Source: Caulobacter sp048541825
GTDB taxonomy: Bacteria > Pseudomonadota > Alphaproteobacteria > Caulobacterales > Caulobacteraceae
Direction of reading: 5' to 3'
Assembly: GCF_048541825.1 (NCBI RefSeq)
Contig: NZ_CP183332.1
Span: 2,418,001 to 2,482,000 of the forward strand
Length of the DNA stretch: 64,000 bases
Below, piece after piece: positions 53,624-62,400 of this stretch (positions are counted from its first letter, which is position 1; the number at the start of each line of letters is the position of its first letter). The translations under genes and the position numbers were made by a program. The notes under the pieces were generated by a model that did no database searches, had not been told where the DNA came from, and was given only the letters and a program-made list of their open reading frames with translations.

Positions 53624-53637
53624 TGACAACGTTGTCA
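53624..53637. promoter_or_regulatory. LacI-family operator-like palindrome
   Basis: TGACAACGTTGTCA is a perfect 14-bp palindrome with the central CG typical of LacI-family sites, in the gap between the sugar transporter (minus) and a small plus-strand gene. A weaker palindromic GGAGCGCTATC lies about 30 bp further on. The cognate repressor is not in the window. Confidence 0.65.
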
Positions 53638-53729
53638 AGAGAGGGTGCGCCGCAGCATGGATTTGGGAGCGCTATCAGGGGAACAAAATGCCCAGCCGCC
53701 GGTTAGTCCCACAGCTTGGGAGAGCTTTC

Positions 53730-53909
53730 ATGACCACCCTCGTCATCATCATCACATCCGGAATCTTTGCGGTCGCGGCCATCATTGGCCTGATCGATCT
53801 GTTCGTGCATCTGGTTTGCTGGAGCGCGCGGTCGCTGCGCACGCCAGACGCACTGCAAGAGCGCTCAAACGACGGAATTCAACGGCCCGCGCAGAGAATC
53901 ACCGCGTAG
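53730..53909 (+). CDS. Small single-pass membrane protein, unknown
   Basis: 59 residues: a membrane helix TTLVIIITSGIFAVAAIIGL then IDLFVHLVCW and a polar tail. GGGAGAG lies 5-6 nt before the ATG. The 3' end overlaps the convergent membrane-protein gene by 31 nt. No family is recognised. Its small size and good ribosome-binding site make it plausible but not certain. Confidence 0.5.
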   Translation: MTTLVIIITSGIFAVAAIIGLIDLFVHLVCWSARSLRTPDALQERSNDGIQRPAQRITA

Positions 53910-55789
53910 CGCGTCGCCACGAACCAGCGGGTGCCAAGGTCCAGTTCGTAGGGCGCGGCCGGCGTCCAAAGGCGGCTGGCAAGCGCCGGATCCAGCCTGG
54001 CCTCGGGCGCCAGCGGCGCGACGATCCACGCTGGAGCATCGGCGCCGGCGCACACCGCTGACACCTGCGCCAGGGTTGGGACTTTCGGCAACGATGGCGC
54101 GGCGCCAAACGGCGTACGCCAGTCTTCGCCGACCAGACCGGCGGCGATCAGCCGATCGATTCGGGCGTTCAGGGTGATGGCCAGAGGCCGCGACAGCACC
54201 ACCCCCGCGCCCTGGAACTTGCTGGCCCAGCTGGCCCGTCCCGCGAGGGTCCAGGGCTCGACATCCCCCGCCAGCCAGAGGATCTCGCCCGGCCGCGTGG
54301 CCAGCATGGCCTGCAGGGCTGGGTCTGGCCCGGAATCGCGTTGCCGCGCGACGTCGGAGCGGTTGTCCCACAGCAGCAGGGCCAGGAGCGCCAGCGCAGC
54401 AGCGCCCAGCACGGCGGCCCACGGCTTCAGCCATGTGGGTCGCGCCGTTAACCCCAGGGCCAAGGCTGCGGCGATCCAGCCCGGCAGCCAACTGTTCCAG
54501 ATCAGCCCCGGACCAACGCCCTGCCCCGGCGGCAGGACGGCCAGGCCCTGGTGCAGGCCCTTGAGCCGGACCAGCAGCCAGGCCAGCAGGACCAGCCCGG
54601 TCAGCCCGATGATCACGCCCGCAGCGCGTTTGGGCGCGCTCCAGACGGCGCGGTCGCCGATCAGGACGGCGGCAAGCGCCACGCCGGCGGCGATCAGGGC
54701 GATGGCGCCCCAGCCGATATAGGTCCAGCCGATGATCAGGGCGCACAGGGCCAGCACGCCCGTGGGACCGCGCCCGGCCAGCTCTCGCCAGCAGATGGCC
54801 AGACCGGCGGCCGCCAGGATGGCCATCAGGGCCAGGGTCCGCCAGGCCTGGAGCTGGAGCGGCAGCACCAGCGACAGGCGGTCGGCCATCCAGGCAAAGC
54901 CCAGGCCCAGCAGTCCGGCGATCAGGGCGGCGGTCATCAGGCGGCGAACCGGGCCCTGGCTCAGGGCGGCGGCCAGACCCAGGGTCACGGCCTGTACAGC
55001 GACACGTCCCCAGGCCTCGGCCGGCCACAGGGACGCAAAGACGGTGGGGCTGCGGTGCTCGCTGATCGCCCGCCAGGCCGGGTCCATGACCAGCAGCAGG
55101 CGCTCGGCGACCGGGAAGCCAAGAGCGGCGGCGATCGCCAGCAGCGCTGCGCCGGCCAGGCCGGCCAGCAGCCAGCGGCGGTCTTCCAGACACAGGACCA
55201 CGAACAGCACGGCCAGGCCGCACAGGGCCATGATCGGGTGCAGGGCCAGGGCCCCGACCAGCATCCCGCCCGCCAGCCAGCGCCGGTCGGACAGCCACGC
55301 GGCCAGGGCCGCCAGGCCCACGGCCTCGACCAGGATACGCGGCGTGGCGAAGGCCTCGCCATAGGCGAACACTTCATGCGCGCCGTAATAGGGGGCGACG
55401 ACGATGACCAGCACGGTCGCGGCGCGTCGCCAGACGACGGGCAGATCGGCCAGCAGGCGCGACATCAGCAGCAGCAAGGCCGCCAGCCACAGGGCCAGAC
55501 CCAGTCCGCTGACCAGCAGCACGGCGGCGTCCAGGCCCAGACCCTTCATCAGCCAGGCCAGGGCCGGGGTATAGAGGCTGAAACCGAACTGGCCGTCATG
55601 GGCGAAGATCAGGTCGCGGCCGACGCCCTGCGGGTCCCGGCGCGCTAGGGCGTCGCCGAAATAGAGCCGGGCGTCATGCCGCAGGCCCAGATGCACGCGG
55701 CTCAGCGCCATCAGGGATGCGGCGAGCGCCAGAAACGCCCAGCGGCCGATCCGCGAGGCCCCCGGCCCGCTTACGGCCCCGAAGCTCAA
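53879..55789 (-). CDS. Large polytopic membrane protein, possible GT-C glycosyltransferase
   Basis: 636 residues with about 11-12 membrane helices and a soluble C-terminal ~130 residues. An early periplasmic loop follows TM1 and contains RLYFGDALARRDPQGVGRDL, then FAHDGQFGFSLYTPALAWLM. An acidic first loop of this kind is common in GT-C transferases using polyprenyl-linked sugars. No specific family is certain. It overlaps the GtrA gene by 4 nt and follows the FAD oxidoreductase gene, which supports a role in surface glycan assembly. Confidence 0.7.
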   Translation of the reverse strand: MSFGAVSGPGASRIGRWAFLALAASLMALSRVHLGLRHDARLYFGDALARRDPQGVGRDLIFAHDGQFGFSLYTPALAWLMKGLGLDAAVLLVSGLGLALWLAALLLLMSRLLADLPVVWRRAATVLVIVVAPYYGAHEVFAYGEAFATPRILVEAVGLAALAAWLSDRRWLAGGMLVGALALHPIMALCGLAVLFVVLCLEDRRWLLAGLAGAALLAIAAALGFPVAERLLLVMDPAWRAISEHRSPTVFASLWPAEAWGRVAVQAVTLGLAAALSQGPVRRLMTAALIAGLLGLGFAWMADRLSLVLPLQLQAWRTLALMAILAAAGLAICWRELAGRGPTGVLALCALIIGWTYIGWGAIALIAAGVALAAVLIGDRAVWSAPKRAAGVIIGLTGLVLLAWLLVRLKGLHQGLAVLPPGQGVGPGLIWNSWLPGWIAAALALGLTARPTWLKPWAAVLGAAALALLALLLWDNRSDVARQRDSGPDPALQAMLATRPGEILWLAGDVEPWTLAGRASWASKFQGAGVVLSRPLAITLNARIDRLIAAGLVGEDWRTPFGAAPSLPKVPTLAQVSAVCAGADAPAWIVAPLAPEARLDPALASRLWTPAAPYELDLGTRWFVATRYAVILCAGR

Positions 55790-56214
55790 GACTGGACGCG
55801 AGGCGCGCGGAACAGCAGCGCCCGCCGGACGGTGAAGTTGAAGACGAAGACCAATCCGGCCGTCGGGATCTTGGCCAGGCCCGGCGCCATGGCCAGACGC
55901 TCGACCCAGAAGGCCATCAGGAGTTGGGTCAGGACCAGGCCCGCCAGGCCCACGCCCAGAAAACCGGCGAACTCGCGCTTGCGGTCGGCGATCGGGCGAT
56001 GGCGGAAGACTACCGAAACGCTCAAGCCATAGGTCACGGCGATGCCGGCGGAAAAGCCGATGGCCGTGGCGACCAGATAGTTCAGCCCCGCCCCGTGCAG
56101 GACCAGCAGCAGACCCCAGTCCACCGCCAGGGCGGCCGCGCTGGCCAGGCCGTAGAGGCCCAGTTCACGCAAGGCCACCGGCAGGCGACGCCAGAGGTCG
56201 GTCACCACGCTCAT
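55786..56214 (-). CDS. GtrA family membrane protein
   Basis: 142 residues with four membrane helices. LGLYGLASAAALAVDWGLLL and AIGFSAGIAVTYGLSVSVVFRHRP, followed by EFAGFLGVGLAGLVLTQLL, give the GtrA layout with the basic motif between TM2 and TM3. GtrA-like proteins are thought to flip lipid-linked sugars. It is coupled at both ends: 2 nt after the oxidoreductase stop and overlapping the polytopic protein start. Confidence 0.88.
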   Translation of the reverse strand: MSVVTDLWRRLPVALRELGLYGLASAAALAVDWGLLLVLHGAGLNYLVATAIGFSAGIAVTYGLSVSVVFRHRPIADRKREFAGFLGVGLAGLVLTQLLMAFWVERLAMAPGLAKIPTAGLVFVFNFTVRRALLFRAPRVQS

Positions 56215-56216
56215 GC

Positions 56217-57725
56217 TCAGGCGGCGACCTTTTGCGGCACAGCGCGGACGCTGCTCAGGGCTTCACGAGCCCCCGACACGCCGGCCTCGCCGTATTCGGC
56301 GTCTTCGTTGACCTCCCACACGTCGTGGATCGTCTCGCCGGCGATGATGTTCTCGGCCGTCAGCAGACCGGTCATCATGGCGTGGTCCTGGTTGTTGTAC
56401 TTGTGCATGCCGTTGCGGCCCACCAGGTGCAGACCCGGGAAGTGCATCTTCAGGTCCAGGCGGATCATCTTGATGTGCTCGGCATAGCTGTCGTCATAGA
56501 CCGGATAGGCCTTGTGCTGGCGCACCACGCAGGCGTCATAGACCTCTTCGGGGTTCATCAGGCCGATCTTGGCGATCTCGCGCTTGGCCTGGGCGACCAG
56601 ATCCTCGTCGCTCGAGGTCCACAAGCCATCGCCCTCGAAGCAGAAATATTCCAGGCCCAGGCAGGTCGAGACGCCGTCGGGGATCATCTCGGGCGACCAC
56701 GAGCGGAAGTTCTGCACCCGGCCCACCTTCACCGACGGATCGTGGATATAGATCCAGTTGTCGGGCAGTTCCTTTTGCGGCTTGCCGATCAGCACCACGG
56801 TGATGAAGTCGCGGTACATCAGCTCGCCGGCCTGGAACAGGCTGATCGGCGTGGGCGTCACGGCCTGCATCAGTTCGCGCAGCGGGGCCGAGGACACGAC
56901 GTCATCGGCCGTATAGGTCTCCGTCGAGCCATCGGCGCGGGTGACCTCGACGGTCCACAGGCGGGTGGCCTTGTCATAGCGCAGGCCTTCGACCTTGCGG
57001 CCCATGCGCAGCTGGCCGCCCAGGGCCAGAATCTTGTCGGCGCAGGCCTCCCACATCATGCCGGGGCCCTTGCGCGGATAGCGGAAGCTTTCGATCAGGG
57101 TCTTGGGCGCGCCCTCGGCGCTGGCCTTGGCGCGGACGCCCAGCGAACGCTTGACGCCGTCGATGATGGCTGCGGCCAGGTCCAGGCCCTTGATGCGCTG
57201 GCTGGCCCAGTCGGCCGAGATCTCGTCGCAGCTCATGCCCCAGACCTTCTCGGTGTAGGTCTTGAAGAAGATCGAGAACAGCTTTTCGCCGAACTGGTTG
57301 CGCACCCACTGGTGGAAGGTGGTCGGATTCTTGATCGGACGCGCCTTGGCCCAGCCGAACGAGGCCATGCAGAGCGTGGCCGTCCAGATCCCCAGATTGG
57401 CCAGGGCCTCGAAGGCCTTCAGCGGATAGGCGTAGAACTTCTCGCGATAATAGATGCGCGACAGGCGCGGCCGGTCGATGAAGTCGTCGGGCAGGATCTC
57501 GTTCCAGAGATCGACCACCTCTTTGGACTTGGAAAAGAACCGGTGGCCGCCGATGTCGAACTTGAAGCCCTTGTAGTCGACGGTGCGGCTGATGCCGCCC
57601 ACATAGACCGGGTCCATCTCCAGCACGGTCACGCCCCGCCCGGCCTTGGCCAGGGTATAGGCGGTCGTCAGACCTGCGGGGCCGGCTCCGATCACCAGGG
57701 TTTCGACGTGCTGGGCCATGTCCAT
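56217..57725 (-). CDS. NAD(P)/FAD-dependent oxidoreductase, UDP-galactopyranose mutase-like
   Basis: 502 residues. The N-terminal Rossmann motif is VETLVIGAGPAGLTTAYTLA then GRGVTVLE, followed by VGGISRTVDYKGFKFDIGGH and RFFSKSKEVVDLW. YTEKVWGMSCDEISADWASQ and a C-terminal GLEYFCFEGDGLW and YPVYDDSYAEHI are seen in mutase-like oxidoreductases encoded beside GtrA and polyprenyl glycosyltransferases. The probable role is modifying a sugar or lipid-linked sugar for the envelope. It is first in a three-gene operon. Confidence 0.85.
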   Translation of the reverse strand: MDMAQHVETLVIGAGPAGLTTAYTLAKAGRGVTVLEMDPVYVGGISRTVDYKGFKFDIGGHRFFSKSKEVVDLWNEILPDDFIDRPRLSRIYYREKFYAYPLKAFEALANLGIWTATLCMASFGWAKARPIKNPTTFHQWVRNQFGEKLFSIFFKTYTEKVWGMSCDEISADWASQRIKGLDLAAAIIDGVKRSLGVRAKASAEGAPKTLIESFRYPRKGPGMMWEACADKILALGGQLRMGRKVEGLRYDKATRLWTVEVTRADGSTETYTADDVVSSAPLRELMQAVTPTPISLFQAGELMYRDFITVVLIGKPQKELPDNWIYIHDPSVKVGRVQNFRSWSPEMIPDGVSTCLGLEYFCFEGDGLWTSSDEDLVAQAKREIAKIGLMNPEEVYDACVVRQHKAYPVYDDSYAEHIKMIRLDLKMHFPGLHLVGRNGMHKYNNQDHAMMTGLLTAENIIAGETIHDVWEVNEDAEYGEAGVSGAREALSSVRAVPQKVAA

Positions 57726-58276
57726 TCCAATCCCGTTTTTCGAGGTCAGAATGGCGATGCTTGGTTAAGGCCGGGTCGCGAGGCGTGGTGAATCGCCATT
57801 AATTGTGAACGGGCGACCATGGGTCGCGGCGCGCCCCGGACACAGCTTGGCGGCTTCAGGCGGTGGCCCGCTGAAGGGATAGGAAGGGGCGCGGAGCGTC
57901 CGGGCCTCGCCCGGATGAGGGGGTAGTAAGTACCGTTTCGACGAAGACAGACGCTCCGCGTGATCTTCAGACGGAAGCCTTCGAGGCGCGGGGTTTTAAC
58001 CCGCTCTCGACGTTCGGCCTCCGGCGGGCGGAGAGGTAGCGAACCTCGTCCGGACCGCATGGGCGATTTCAGCCCATGCCTGTCGCGCTCATCGAACCCT
58101 CGCCGCCCCAATGGGGAAGATCTGGGTTTTCGTCCCGATGTTTCAGGGAGCCCGTCCAGATCAGTCACGAGGGCGGTCAATTCAATGACCCCCGACGAGC
58201 GCTTCCCGCTCGATCACCCCTGACAGCCGTCGCTGGTCGCCGGCCGGACGCCCTTCCCGTGCTGTCAGGTGAGATT

Positions 58277-58396
58277 GATTATGCGGGCGGTTTCGGCGCG
58301 TCTGATGGGCGCGATCAACTATTTTACAAGTAATTGAATTCGCTCAGGTATACTCTGGGAAGTGCGGGGATACAGTACGGCCAATCCCCATAACTC
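58277..58396 (+). repeat. Dispersed intergenic repeat block, copy 2
   Basis: Same orientation and order of motifs as 4002-4122: GATTATGCGGGCGGTTT, GCGATCAACTATTTTACAAG, and the GGGGAT..CCAATCCCC hairpin. This copy has several substitutions and a small AT-rich stretch (TAATTGAATTCGCTC) in the middle. Confidence 0.65.
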
Positions 58397-58398
58397 CC

Positions 58399-58529
58399 GT
58401 CATTCCCGCCCTTGTGGCGGGAACCTCTCGTACCGCCGCAGGTGCGGGAGGGGCGAAGTGCGCGCGCACTTCGCTGGAGATTCACGTGTCACCTGAAACA
58501 GGGGTTCCCGCCACAAGGGCGGGAATGAC
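58399..58529. repeat. Perfect 27-bp inverted repeat, arms 77 bp apart
   Basis: The arm 58399-58425 starts GTCATTCCCGCCCTTGTGGC. The arm 58503-58529 is its exact reverse complement. Each arm also contains a small internal palindrome (CCCGCC..GGCGGG). The perfect identity suggests a recent or mobile palindromic element. Confidence 0.8.
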
Positions 58530-58578
58530 GGTGTTTCATTGGAGAGACGCCCCGCCCCCCCTTCGCGCCTAAGGGAGC

Positions 58579-58729
58579 CATCCTTAAATCTCACGGCGAG
58601 ACGATCGCCGGACTGGAAAGGTCTCTCAAGGACCGGTCTGCGACCGGCCGCGCTGCGGCGGCCCGGAGGGCCGTCCTTGACAGACCTTTCCAGTCCGGCA
58701 CGCTCCAGCCTCCAAGAGATTTAAGGATG
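58579..58729. repeat. Large interrupted palindrome
   Basis: The outer arms are 58579-58592 (CATCCTTAAATCTC) and 58716-58729 (GAGATTTAAGGATG). The inner arms are 58608-58633 (CCGGACTGGAAAGGTC onward) and 58673-58698, with one small bulge, and the centre folds again on GACCGGTC/GACCGGCC. The left outer arm recurs alone at 4339-4351. Confidence 0.75.
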
Positions 58730-58915
58730 AGCGGGACGCAGGGCGTCCGCTTTCGGGGCAGGCGCCAATATCTGCTTCCGACCCTTTGCAGACCTTGACT
58801 CGGCGCGGCAGCAGGGCGGTCGCGCGTTAAATCGATGTAACTTGCTGGGCATGCACCGCCTGCGTATGGCGGACGACCGGCTGGCGATTTCGCCGACGCC
58901 GCCAGGAACCACGAC

Positions 58916-60085
58916 ATGATCGGACTGAGGGCGGTTCAGGCCGGTGTCGTGGCCTTCACCCTGTGCCTGACGATCGTCGGCGGCGCGGTTCAGGCGGGTG
59001 AGTTGACGCCCGACAGACGGGCGCGCCTTGAGGCCGCGATCGACGCCACCGTGGCCGAGGGCCGCGCCGCCGGCGTCTCGGTGGCCGTGCTGCAGGACGA
59101 GACGGTGGTATTCAGCCGCAGCGCCGGTCTAGCCGATCTGGAGCGGAACGCGCCAGCCACCGCGACGACGGTCTACCGCATCGCCTCGCTGACCAAACAA
59201 TTCACGGCCGCCGGCGTCCTGCTGCTGGCCGAGCAGGGCAGGCTGTCGATCGATGATCGCCTGTCCGTCTACCTGCCCGACTTCCCACGGGCCGACGAGG
59301 TGTCGCTGCGCGACTTACTGAACCACACGGCTGGCGTTCACAACTATACGGAATCCGACGCGGCCGACCGGATCAGCGACACCGGCGCGACAGTGCCCGA
59401 GCTGATCGCCGCCATCGCCGGCCAGGAGCCGCTGTACGATTTCGCGCCCGGTACGATGTGGCACTACAGCAATTCCAACTACGCCCTGCTCGGCGCGGTG
59501 ATCGAGAAGGTCTCGGGCCAGACCTATGCGCAATTCATGAAGGCGACGATCTTCGACCGCCTGGGCATGGCGGACACGGCTGTCGACGACAACGGCGCGA
59601 TCGCCCCGCGACGCGCCTCCGGCTACCGCCTCGCCGGCGGTCAGCCGGCCGCCTTCCGCCACGCGGGCCACCTTGACATGAGCGTACCCTATGCCGCTGG
59701 CGCCATACGGTCGACGGTCGAGGATCTCGCGCGCTGGGATGCCGCGCTCCACGGCGGAGGCCTTCTGTCGCCCGCGTCGCTGGCACAGATGGACGGCCCC
59801 GGCCTGCTGCGTAACGGGGCGGAGACCCAGACGGCGGTCTACTGGCCCGGCGAGCCTGGCGTTCCGCCCGAAGGCCTGATTCCGGGGCCATACGCCTTCG
59901 GGCTTGACCACTATACGATCGATGGTCACCGCGTGGTGGGACACAACGGCTCCCTGCCCGGTTTCGACGCCGTGATGAATGTCTATCCCGACGACGACAC
60001 GACCATCATCGTCCTGACCAACACGGGCGGCGCTGCCGGCCAACTGGAGTCACAGGTGTCGCGGCTTGTGCTCGACGCACGCTGA
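58916..60085 (+). CDS. Serine hydrolase (beta-lactamase class C / PBP-like), exported
   Basis: 389 residues. A signal peptide is likely (VVAFTLCLTIVGGAVQAGE). The SxxK nucleophile motif IASLTKQFTAAGVLLLAEQG is at about residues 82-101, the YxN motif in WHYSNSNYALLG near 181, and the third motif is HNGSLPGF near 342 instead of KTG. Such proteins are D-aminopeptidases, esterases or PBP-like enzymes, and the HNG form argues against a true beta-lactamase. It lies alone after the repeat-rich gap. Confidence 0.88.
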   Translation: MIGLRAVQAGVVAFTLCLTIVGGAVQAGELTPDRRARLEAAIDATVAEGRAAGVSVAVLQDETVVFSRSAGLADLERNAPATATTVYRIASLTKQFTAAGVLLLAEQGRLSIDDRLSVYLPDFPRADEVSLRDLLNHTAGVHNYTESDAADRISDTGATVPELIAAIAGQEPLYDFAPGTMWHYSNSNYALLGAVIEKVSGQTYAQFMKATIFDRLGMADTAVDDNGAIAPRRASGYRLAGGQPAAFRHAGHLDMSVPYAAGAIRSTVEDLARWDAALHGGGLLSPASLAQMDGPGLLRNGAETQTAVYWPGEPGVPPEGLIPGPYAFGLDHYTIDGHRVVGHNGSLPGFDAVMNVYPDDDTTIIVLTNTGGAAGQLESQVSRLVLDAR

Positions 60086-60195
60086 AGGTTCAAAGCGGCT
60101 CCCAGCCTCAAACGTCCGTTTCGCCCATTCTGGTTGCGACAGCGAGCCAGAGTCCGGTTTCCACCCACAACAGACCTTCAATCTGTCTGCCCGCC

Positions 60196-60822
60196 CTACT
60201 CCGCCAGCGCGTCCCGCGCCCACGCCAGATATTCCGGCGTCTGCAGCAACCGGTCGCAATAGGCCTGGGCCGGCCCCGTATCGCCGTAGTCGCCCAGCCT
60301 GATCCCGTAGGTCGCAAACCGCGTCGCCACCGGGGTGTAGAACGCGTCGGCGATCGACCACTCACCCAGCAGGAACGGTCCGCCCGTCCGCGCCAGCAGC
60401 TGGTTCCAGCGCGCCGCGATCTTGCGGATGTCCTTCTGGGCCGCCTCGGACAGGTCGATGATCTTGTCGCGGGTTTCCAGCTCCATGGGGCACTCGGTGC
60501 GCAGGGCGCCGAAGCCCGAATGCATCTCGGCCGCCACCGAACGGCCGAGGGCGCGCAGGGCCTTGTCGGCCGGCCACAACCCCGCGTCCGGATAGGACTC
60601 GGCCAAGTATTCGCAGATGGCCAGCGAGTCCCAGAGCACCAGGTCGCCGTCCTTCAGCACCGGCACCAGGTTGCTGGGCGAGTGCTTGCCGATCTCTTCG
60701 GACAGCCCGACCTGGCGCAGCTGGATCAGGGTTTCGGTGAACGGCGCGCCGGTGTGCTTGAGCGCCAGCCAGGGACGCATCGACCAGCTGGACCATTTGC
60801 GGGTGCCGATAACGATTTCCAT
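60196..60822 (-). CDS. Glutathione S-transferase family protein
   Basis: 208 residues. The thioredoxin-like N-terminal domain carries the probable catalytic Ser in RKWSSWSMRPWLALKHTGA and the glutathione gamma-Glu site LVLWDSLAICEYLAE. The C-terminal helical domain contains FLLGEWSIADAFYTPVATRF. It is related to the zeta/maleylacetoacetate-like group. The substrate is unknown. It is divergent from the first MFS gene. Confidence 0.9.
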   Translation of the reverse strand: MEIVIGTRKWSSWSMRPWLALKHTGAPFTETLIQLRQVGLSEEIGKHSPSNLVPVLKDGDLVLWDSLAICEYLAESYPDAGLWPADKALRALGRSVAAEMHSGFGALRTECPMELETRDKIIDLSEAAQKDIRKIAARWNQLLARTGGPFLLGEWSIADAFYTPVATRFATYGIRLGDYGDTGPAQAYCDRLLQTPEYLAWARDALAE

Positions 60823-60887
60823 GACGCGTATTCCCTGTGGGCAGATGGCGGGTAGCCATCCCGATTAACCTGCGTCTAAAGTCGTCA

Positions 60888-60916
60888 CAACAATTAGAAC
60901 AAACGTTCGAGGGAGC
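60888..60916 (+). repeat. Leader repeat, copy 1, before the first MFS gene
   Basis: CAACAATTAGAACAAACGTT followed by CGAGGGAGC ends 9 nt before the ATG and includes the ribosome-binding site. An almost identical segment precedes the second MFS gene. Confidence 0.75.
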
Positions 60917-60924
60917 AGACGCCC

Positions 60925-62259
60925 ATGGCGGAAACGGCCACACCGTCGCCGGTTATCAACCCCGTCTCAGCCGGCTATCGCCGCTACGCCCTGTGGGTGC
61001 TGCTGATCATCTACACCCTGAACTTTCTGGACCGGCAGGTGGTCAATATCCTGGCCGAGCCGATCAAGGCCGAGCTTGGCCTGGCCGACTGGCAGCTGGG
61101 CATGATGACCGGCCTGGCGTTTGCGATCTTCTATACCGTGCTGGGCATCCCCATCGCCCGGCTGGCCGAGACCAAGAACCGCCCGATGATCATCGGCATC
61201 TCGGTGGCCGTCTGGAGCGGCTTCACCGTGCTGTGCGGCTTCAGCCAGAACTTCTGGCAGCTGATCCTGGCCCGCATCGGGGTGGGGGTCGGCGAGGCCG
61301 GCTGCACCCCGCCCGCCCACTCGCTGATCAGCGACTATGTGCCCCGGGAAAAACGGGCCAGCGCCATCGCCTTCTATTCCATCGGCACGCCGCTGGGCAC
61401 CCTGGCCGGCATGGCCATGGGCGGGCTGGTGGCCGACGCCTATGGCTGGCGGGTCGCCTTCATGGTGGCCGGCGCGCCAGGCATCATCTTCGCCCTGATC
61501 GCGGCCTTCACCCTGGTGGAGCCGCGCCGCCAGCTGGCCGCCGACATCGCCGCCCGCGCGGCTTCCCAGATCAGCTTCAAGGCCGCACTGGCGGTTCTGG
61601 GCACCAAGAAGACCTTCTGGCTGGTGGCCCTGGCCGCCTCGATCAAGGCCTTTATCGGCTATGGCCATGCGCCCTTCACCGCCTCGTTCTTCTTCCGCAA
61701 CCATACGGCCGAACTGGCGGAACTGGCGGCGATGTTTGGCCTCAAGTCCGCCGGCTTCCTGGGTCTGGCGCTGGGTTTGATCGGCGGCACCGCCGGGGTG
61801 ATCGGGGCCTGGCTGGGCGGGGTTCTGGCCGACCGGCTGGGGGCCAAGGACCTGCGGGCCTATGTGATCGTTCCGGCGATCGCGTCCCTGATCGCCATCC
61901 CGTTCTACATCCTGGCCATCAACCTGCCGACCGCCGTGCCGGCCCTGCTGATGCTGACCATCCCGACCCTGCTGGGCACCCTGTGGTACGGCCCGGTCTA
62001 TGCCACGGCGCAAAGCATCGTGAACCCGGCGATGCGGGCGACGGCGGCGGCGGTGCTGCTGCTGATCATCAACCTGATCGGTCTGGGCCTGGGCCCCCTG
62101 GGCGTCGGCGCGCTGAGCGACTTCTTCGCCGGGCCGATGGGCATGGGCGCCGCCGAAGGCGTGCGCTGGGCCTTGATCGTCTCGACCCTGATGGGTTTGG
62201 GCGCCTTCGCCCTGTTCTGGCAGGCCCGAAAGACGATCCGCGAGGACATGGTGGCCTAG
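60925..62259 (+). CDS. MFS transporter, spinster-like, copy 1
   Basis: 444 residues, twelve membrane helices. TM1 has YTLNFLDRQVVNILAEPIKA followed by LGLADWQLGMMTGLAF. The cytoplasmic loop 2-3 carries GIPIARLAETKNRPMI. Then come ARIGVGVGEAGCTPPAHSLI and the loop SDYVPREKRASAIAFYSIGT. The Asp-Arg in TM1 and the GEAGxxP motif characterise spinster-like MFS proteins. The substrate is unknown. Gene 62401-63909 is a tandem paralogue. Confidence 0.88.
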   Translation: MAETATPSPVINPVSAGYRRYALWVLLIIYTLNFLDRQVVNILAEPIKAELGLADWQLGMMTGLAFAIFYTVLGIPIARLAETKNRPMIIGISVAVWSGFTVLCGFSQNFWQLILARIGVGVGEAGCTPPAHSLISDYVPREKRASAIAFYSIGTPLGTLAGMAMGGLVADAYGWRVAFMVAGAPGIIFALIAAFTLVEPRRQLAADIAARAASQISFKAALAVLGTKKTFWLVALAASIKAFIGYGHAPFTASFFFRNHTAELAELAAMFGLKSAGFLGLALGLIGGTAGVIGAWLGGVLADRLGAKDLRAYVIVPAIASLIAIPFYILAINLPTAVPALLMLTIPTLLGTLWYGPVYATAQSIVNPAMRATAAAVLLLIINLIGLGLGPLGVGALSDFFAGPMGMGAAEGVRWALIVSTLMGLGAFALFWQARKTIREDMVA

Positions 62260-62362
62260 ATTTTCTTGACGTTTCCCTTCCCCCTTGGATGGGGGAAGGG
62301 CTTCTGGAATACCTCCGCAAATCCCGCTGGCGCTGCGACTTCCGTTACGTCTACAGTCCCCT

Positions 62363-62392
62363 CAACAATTAGAACAAATGTTTGAAGGGAGC
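62363..62392 (+). repeat. Leader repeat, copy 2, before the second MFS gene
   Basis: CAACAATTAGAACAAATGTT followed by TGAAGGGAGC ends 8 nt before the ATG. It differs from copy 1 by a few bases and one extra A. Confidence 0.75.
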
Positions 62393-62400
62393 GCGCCAGC

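Larger units (their letters stand above)
57726..58915. other. 1.2 kb gap with palindromic elements, no convincing gene
   Basis: It holds a repeat copy at 58277-58396 related to 4002-4122, a 27-bp perfect inverted repeat (58399-58425 with 58503-58529) and a large palindrome (58579-58729). The first 550 bp contain further GC-rich short stems. Promoters for the oxidoreductase operon (minus) and the serine hydrolase (plus) must lie at the two ends. I could not place them. Confidence 0.65.

Noticed and set aside
54551..55648. Gln-rich 365-codon plus-strand frame
   Set aside because: It is the shadow of the polytopic membrane protein gene. Gln/Gly/Asp richness is typical of antisense frames of Leu/Ala-rich genes.
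60837..62372. 511-codon frame overlapping the first MFS gene
   Set aside because: It is the +1 shadow of the MFS gene, with no membrane-helix pattern and an Arg/Gly/Pro-rich composition.
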